A stretch of 34,678 bases of DNA from QPJE01 sp051747745 (GTDB taxonomy: Bacteria; Bacillota; Halanaerobiia; Halanaerobiales; Halanaerobiaceae): NCBI GenBank assembly GCA_051747745.1, contig JBNJGL010000024.1, positions 1 to 34,678 of the forward strand, written 5' to 3'. Below, in pieces: positions 31,552 through 34,678 of this stretch. The notes beneath the pieces are model-generated. The model ran no database searches. It saw only the letters and a program-made list of their open reading frames with translations, and was not told the DNA's origin. A program made the translations under genes and the position numbers. Every line of letters begins with the position of its first letter. Position 1 is the first letter of the stretch.

Positions 31552-31583
31552 TTCTATTAAAAGATAAAGGCTGGTGAAATATT

Positions 31584-34088
31584 TTGGAACAAAAAGCAGC
31601 ACGAGTAAAGAAAATTGATATAGATCAGGAAATGCGTAATTCTTATCTTGATTATTCGATGAGTGTAATTGTAGGAAGAGCTTTACCTGATGTAAGAGAT
31701 GGATTAAAACCTGTTCACAGGAGAATATTATTTGCATTAAATGATTTGGGAATGACTTCAAGTAAACCTCATAAAAAATCAGCACGTATAGTTGGAGAGG
31801 TACTTGGTAAGTATCATCCACATGGAGATACAGCTGTTTATGATACTATGGTAAGGATGGCACAAAATTTTTCTTATCGTTATCCACTGGTTGATGGACA
31901 TGGTAATTTTGGTTCTATAGATGGTGATTCTGCAGCAGCTATGCGTTATACAGAGGCCAGAATGGCTCCTATAACTTCAGAATTGTTAACTGATATTAAT
32001 AAAAATACAGTAGATTTTTTACCTAATTTTGATGAATCTCTGGAAGAACCTAAGGTTTTACCAGCAAGATTTCCCAATTTACTTGTTAATGGAACTTCTG
32101 GTATTGCTGTAGGTATGTCTACAAGTATTCCACCACATAATCTGGGTGAAATTATAGATGGTGTAATTAAAATAATAGAAAATCCTGATATTAATATAAA
32201 AGAATTGATGAAAATAATTAAAGGTCCCGATTTTCCTACAGGTGGACAGATTATGGGTAAAGGAAGTATTTATAAATCCTATAAAAGTGGACGCGGCAAA
32301 TTAACTGTTCGGGCAAAAACCAGAATTGAAGATATGTCGGTTAATAGGAAACAGATTATCGTGGATGAACTTCCATATCAGGTTAATAAAGCTCGTTTAA
32401 TTAAAAAAATAGCTGATCTTGTAAAAAATGAAAAAATAGATGCTATTTCTGATATAAGGGATGAATCTGATAGAGATGGAATGAGAATAGTAATTGAACT
32501 TAAAAGAGAGGCTACTCCTGAAGTAGTATTAAATCAGCTGTATAAGCATTCCAGACTACAGGTAACCTTTAGTGTTATAATGATTGCTCTGGTTGATAAT
32601 GAGCCAAAAGTATTATCCTTAAAGGATATACTTGAACATTATATTGAACATCAAAAAGAAGTGATAAGTAGAAGAACTCAATATGACCTTGATAAAGCTT
32701 TAGATAGGGCTCACATTTTAGAAGGATACAGAATTGCTTTAGCAAATATAGATGAAATTGTAGAAATGATAAAAAATGCAGATGATGTTAACACTGCCCG
32801 TATTAATTTAAGAGAAAATTATAACTTATCGGAAACACAGGCAGATGCTATATTAAGAATGAGGCTGCAGAGTTTGACAGGATTAGAAAGAAATAAAATT
32901 GAAGAGGAATATGCAGAACTGCAGAAAAAAATAGCATATTATCGCTCAATATTAACTAATGATGAAAAACTGCTTGAAATTATAAAAGAAGAAATTTTAG
33001 AAATAAAGAAAAAGTATAATGATGAAAGAAGAACAACTATTCATGAGAGAGTTACAGATCTGGAAATAGAAGATTTAATTGAAGAAGAAAATATTGTAAT
33101 TACAATGACACATCAGGGTTATATAAAGAGAATGCCTGTTGACAGTTACAGAAGTCAGCGCAGAGGTGGAAAAGGTGTTATTGGTATAAATACAAAAGAA
33201 GAAGATTTTGTTGAAAATATATTTACTACTACAACACACTATAAGTTTCTCTTCTTTACCAATCAGGGGAGAGTTTACAGGCTGAAAGGTTTTGAGATAC
33301 CGGAAGCAGGACGTCAGGCTAGAGGTACTGCAATAGTTAATTTACTGGAATTGAAAGAAGATGAGAGAGTAACAGCTGTTATACCTATTAAAGAATTTCC
33401 GGAAGATGGGTATCTCGTAATGGCTACCAAAAAAGGAATAATTAAAAAGACATCATTAGAAGAGTATGATACTAATTATACAGGATTAATTGGTATTAAT
33501 TTGAGAGAAGATGATGAACTGATTGGTGTAAAATATACTTATGGTGATGAAAATATTATTTTAATAACACATAATGGAAAATCTATTCATTTTAGTGAAA
33601 AAGATGTTCGTCCTGTTGGAAGAAATTCTTTTGGTGTTAAGGGGATAGATCTGTCTGAAAATGATTATGTTGTAGATATGGGAGTAGACTCTGCCGGAGA
33701 AGAAGTTTTGATTATTACTGAAAATGGATTTGGAAAAAGAACAAAACTGGATAAATACAGAATTCAGGGCAGAGGTGGAAAAGGTCTCATAACTGCAAAA
33801 ATTACTGAAAAAAATGGAAAAATAGCAGATGCAAAAATAGTTAATAAAGAGATGGAATTAATGATTATAACTTTAGATGGAATTGTTATTAGAGTTGAAG
33901 TTGAAGGAATATCAACTACAGGAAGAAATACTATGGGTGTTAAAATTATTGATGTAAAAGAAGGAGATAAAGTAGTCTCTGTTGCAAAAATAGATCCAGA
34001 TGATGAAATAAAAGAAGAAATAGAAGAGATAGAAGAAATGGAAGATAAAGAGGATAAAGAAACAGAAAATAAAAAAGATAATGAATAA
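31584..34088 (+). CDS. gyrA: DNA gyrase subunit A
   Basis: An 834-residue GyrA. The breakage-reunion core has the catalytic tyrosine Y122 in AAAMRYTEAR. The quinolone-resistance region reads HPHGDTAVYDT, with threonine at the E. coli Ser83 position and Asp87 retained. The GyrA box QRRGGKG (525-531) shows that this is gyrase rather than topoisomerase IV. The C-terminal pinwheel repeats follow, then a strongly acidic tail of about 25 residues. The start is TTG at 31584, with GGTGA 7 bases upstream. The gene is last in the dnaA-side series and is followed by a terminator. Confidence 0.98.
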   Translation: MEQKAARVKKIDIDQEMRNSYLDYSMSVIVGRALPDVRDGLKPVHRRILFALNDLGMTSSKPHKKSARIVGEVLGKYHPHGDTAVYDTMVRMAQNFSYRYPLVDGHGNFGSIDGDSAAAMRYTEARMAPITSELLTDINKNTVDFLPNFDESLEEPKVLPARFPNLLVNGTSGIAVGMSTSIPPHNLGEIIDGVIKIIENPDINIKELMKIIKGPDFPTGGQIMGKGSIYKSYKSGRGKLTVRAKTRIEDMSVNRKQIIVDELPYQVNKARLIKKIADLVKNEKIDAISDIRDESDRDGMRIVIELKREATPEVVLNQLYKHSRLQVTFSVIMIALVDNEPKVLSLKDILEHYIEHQKEVISRRTQYDLDKALDRAHILEGYRIALANIDEIVEMIKNADDVNTARINLRENYNLSETQADAILRMRLQSLTGLERNKIEEEYAELQKKIAYYRSILTNDEKLLEIIKEEILEIKKKYNDERRTTIHERVTDLEIEDLIEEENIVITMTHQGYIKRMPVDSYRSQRRGGKGVIGINTKEEDFVENIFTTTTHYKFLFFTNQGRVYRLKGFEIPEAGRQARGTAIVNLLELKEDERVTAVIPIKEFPEDGYLVMATKKGIIKKTSLEEYDTNYTGLIGINLREDDELIGVKYTYGDENIILITHNGKSIHFSEKDVRPVGRNSFGVKGIDLSENDYVVDMGVDSAGEEVLIITENGFGKRTKLDKYRIQGRGGKGLITAKITEKNGKIADAKIVNKEMELMIITLDGIVIRVEVEGISTTGRNTMGVKIIDVKEGDKVVSVAKIDPDDEIKEEIEEIEEMEDKEDKETENKKDNE

Positions 34089-34103
34089 AGAAGATAAAAA
34101 ATA

Positions 34104-34117
34104 ATTACCCGGGAAAT
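34104..34117. other. Noc-binding-site-like palindrome after gyrA
   Basis: ATTACCCGGGAAAT matches the Bacillus Noc site ATTTCCCGGGAAAT at 13 of 14 positions and lies in intergenic DNA. Confidence 0.5.
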
Positions 34118-34132
34118 TAAATTTAAGTATTA

Positions 34133-34180
34133 AAATCGTGATCTGTATTTCACTTTGTTAATATAGATTGCGATTTTTTA
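34133..34180 (+). terminator. Intrinsic terminator of the gyrBA unit
   Basis: AAATCG (34133-34138) pairs with CGATTT (34171-34176); ATCT/AGAT and GTAT/ATAT extend the stem inside. A run of six T (34174-34179) follows. It lies about 45 bases past the gyrA stop codon. Confidence 0.8.
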
Positions 34181-34273
34181 TTTAAATGATCATTTTATAA
34201 TTTGTTTAGTTAAAACTAAAAAGTTAAAAATACAGTATTATCTAAAGTTTTTGTTTAAAAAAAGATATAAACA

Positions 34274-34296
34274 AATAGGAGGTTTTAATGTTTTAA
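34274..34296 (+). other. Consensus ribosome-binding site followed by a two-codon ORF
   Basis: AGGAGG at 34277-34282 is followed 5 bases later by ATG TTT TAA (34288-34296), a two-codon reading frame. The flanking 34181-34392 stretch holds no other gene: AT-rich DNA with an extended -10 box (TGTTATAAT, 34320-34328). The frame may be a remnant of a small gene or a minimal leader peptide. Confidence 0.4.
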
Positions 34297-34392
34297 GTGT
34301 ATAAAATTTGTTATTAATATGTTATAATATAGTTGAAGCATAGTTCTGACTATTTCAAATATTACTACTTTCTATTTATTTAGAAATAGCTC

Positions 34393-34422
34393 TTGACATA
34401 ATATAATTTGCAGTGATAAGAT
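34393..34422 (+). promoter_or_regulatory. Strong promoter P1 (rRNA-operon type)
   Basis: TTGACA (34393-34398) and TAAGAT (34417-34422) are separated by 18 bases, followed by AATAAACGTTGC. The element resembles P2 downstream in boxes and start region (TGATAAGATA then TAAA and GT-GC), a tandem layout typical of rRNA operons, which follow gyrA in Bacillus. Confidence 0.75.
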
Positions 34423-34499
34423 AATAAACGTTGCACAAAAAAGTTGATTTTTTCAAGCTGAGTTAACTTGAAAAATAATTAAAATTTAGAAAAAAGTTC

Positions 34500-34528
34500 T
34501 TGACAAAGATAGATACAGTTGATAAGAT
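34500..34528 (+). promoter_or_regulatory. Strong promoter P2 (rRNA-operon type)
   Basis: TTGACA (34500-34505), 17 bases, TAAGAT (34523-34528). Transcription would begin near 34535, at the hairpin TGTCGCT/AGCGGCA (34535-34556). A second hairpin, AAATTCA/TGAATTT, follows at 34558-34575. This resembles the leader of a stable-RNA operon. Confidence 0.78.
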
Positions 34529-34592
34529 ATTAAATGTCGCTGAGAAAAAAGCGGCAGAAATTCAGAAGTGAATTTACATGAAAGAAGATTTT

Positions 34593-34678
34593 GTGCGACG
34601 GACTAAATGTCCCAGCAAGGCGCTAAACTTTTTGTTTTAAGAAGAGAGCGCGATGCGCTGCCCTCGATGGGCAAGTCC
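34593..34678 (+). ncRNA. Start of a structured RNA, possibly a group II intron 5' end (partial)
   Basis: From GTGCGAC (34593) on, GC content and pairing rise sharply. Visible helices are AGCGC/GCGCT (34647-34659) and GCCC/GGGC (34660-34672), side by side. GGACT (34600-34604) could pair with AGTCC (34674-34678) to close a domain, or locally with GTCC (34609-34612). GTGCG is the conserved 5' boundary of group II introns. It could also be just the leader of an rRNA operon. The window ends before anything decisive, such as domain V or a reverse transcriptase gene. Confidence 0.4.

Noticed and set aside
31300..31821. 173-codon minus-strand frame across the gyrB-gyrA junction
   Set aside because: It lies antisense to two certain genes, has no ribosome-binding site, and its composition is that of reversed coding sequence.
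34630..34678. T-box leader suggested by GAAGAGAGCGC
   Set aside because: The other T-box hallmarks (AGTA loop, specifier loop, T-box sequence) are not visible, and the upstream promoters look like rRNA promoters.
1..34678. CRISPR arrays, transposases, prophage, toxin-antitoxin or defence islands
   Set aside because: No regularly spaced repeats and no matching protein signatures were seen; the content is core chromosomal.

Overview
This is a low-GC bacterial chromosome segment built around the replication origin. Every recognisable gene left of about 24.7 kb is on the minus strand, apart from one small zinc-ribbon gene. Every gene right of 25.2 kb is on the plus strand. Transcription therefore diverges from a dnaA locus flanked on both sides by DnaA-box clusters. 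The gene order (yidD-yidC-jag-mnmE-mnmG-rsmG-noc-parA-parB to the left, dnaA-dnaN-yaaA-recF-remB-gyrB-gyrA to the right, then rRNA-type promoters) is the classical Bacillota origin order. A short secreted protein with a beta-barrel look and a C-terminal phenylalanine, plus a LolCDE-like ABC system, suggests a diderm member of the Bacillota. Halanaerobiales is my best guess; this is inference, since no rRNA is visible.

Layout. 1-2.8 kb: a TetR-regulated ABC exporter operon (TetR, ATPase, two FtsX-type permeases, the last one cut by the window edge) with a consensus promoter and a tandem palindromic operator. 3-3.9 kb: an outer-membrane-barrel candidate. 4.1 kb: a lone plus-strand zinc-ribbon protein ending at a bidirectional terminator. 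4.4-8.9 kb: ribosome and replication housekeeping genes (rplI, DUF2232, rpsR, ssb, rpsF, ychF, DUF951, TPR protein), with a structured rpsF leader and an unusual repeated inverted element between ychF and rpsF. 9.2-13.7 kb: glycine-cleavage operon gcvT-gcvH-gcvPA-gcvPB under a single-aptamer glycine riboswitch with its own terminator. 13.7-16.1 kb: M23 peptidase, DUF554 protein, TrkA-type protein. 16.2-24.7 kb: parB, parA, noc, rsmG, mnmG, mnmE, jag, yidC, yidD, rnpA. 24.7-26.9 kb: bipartite oriC around dnaA, with DnaA-trio repeats and an AT-rich unwinding region before dnaN. 26.9-34.1 kb: dnaN, yaaA, recF, remB, gyrB, gyrA. 34.1-34.7 kb: terminator, tandem strong promoters and the 5' part of a structured RNA cut by the window end.

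How it fits together. The core is the replication, segregation and nucleoid-occlusion module: DnaA and its boxes, ParA/ParB with two identical parS-like sites, and Noc with three sequences one base away from the Bacillus Noc-binding palindrome. The rest is mostly translation and tRNA modification, membrane insertion, and one-carbon metabolism. I found no CRISPR array, transposase, prophage or obvious new multi-gene system. The observations most worth following up are the non-coding elements, the missing rpmH, and the structured RNA at the right edge.
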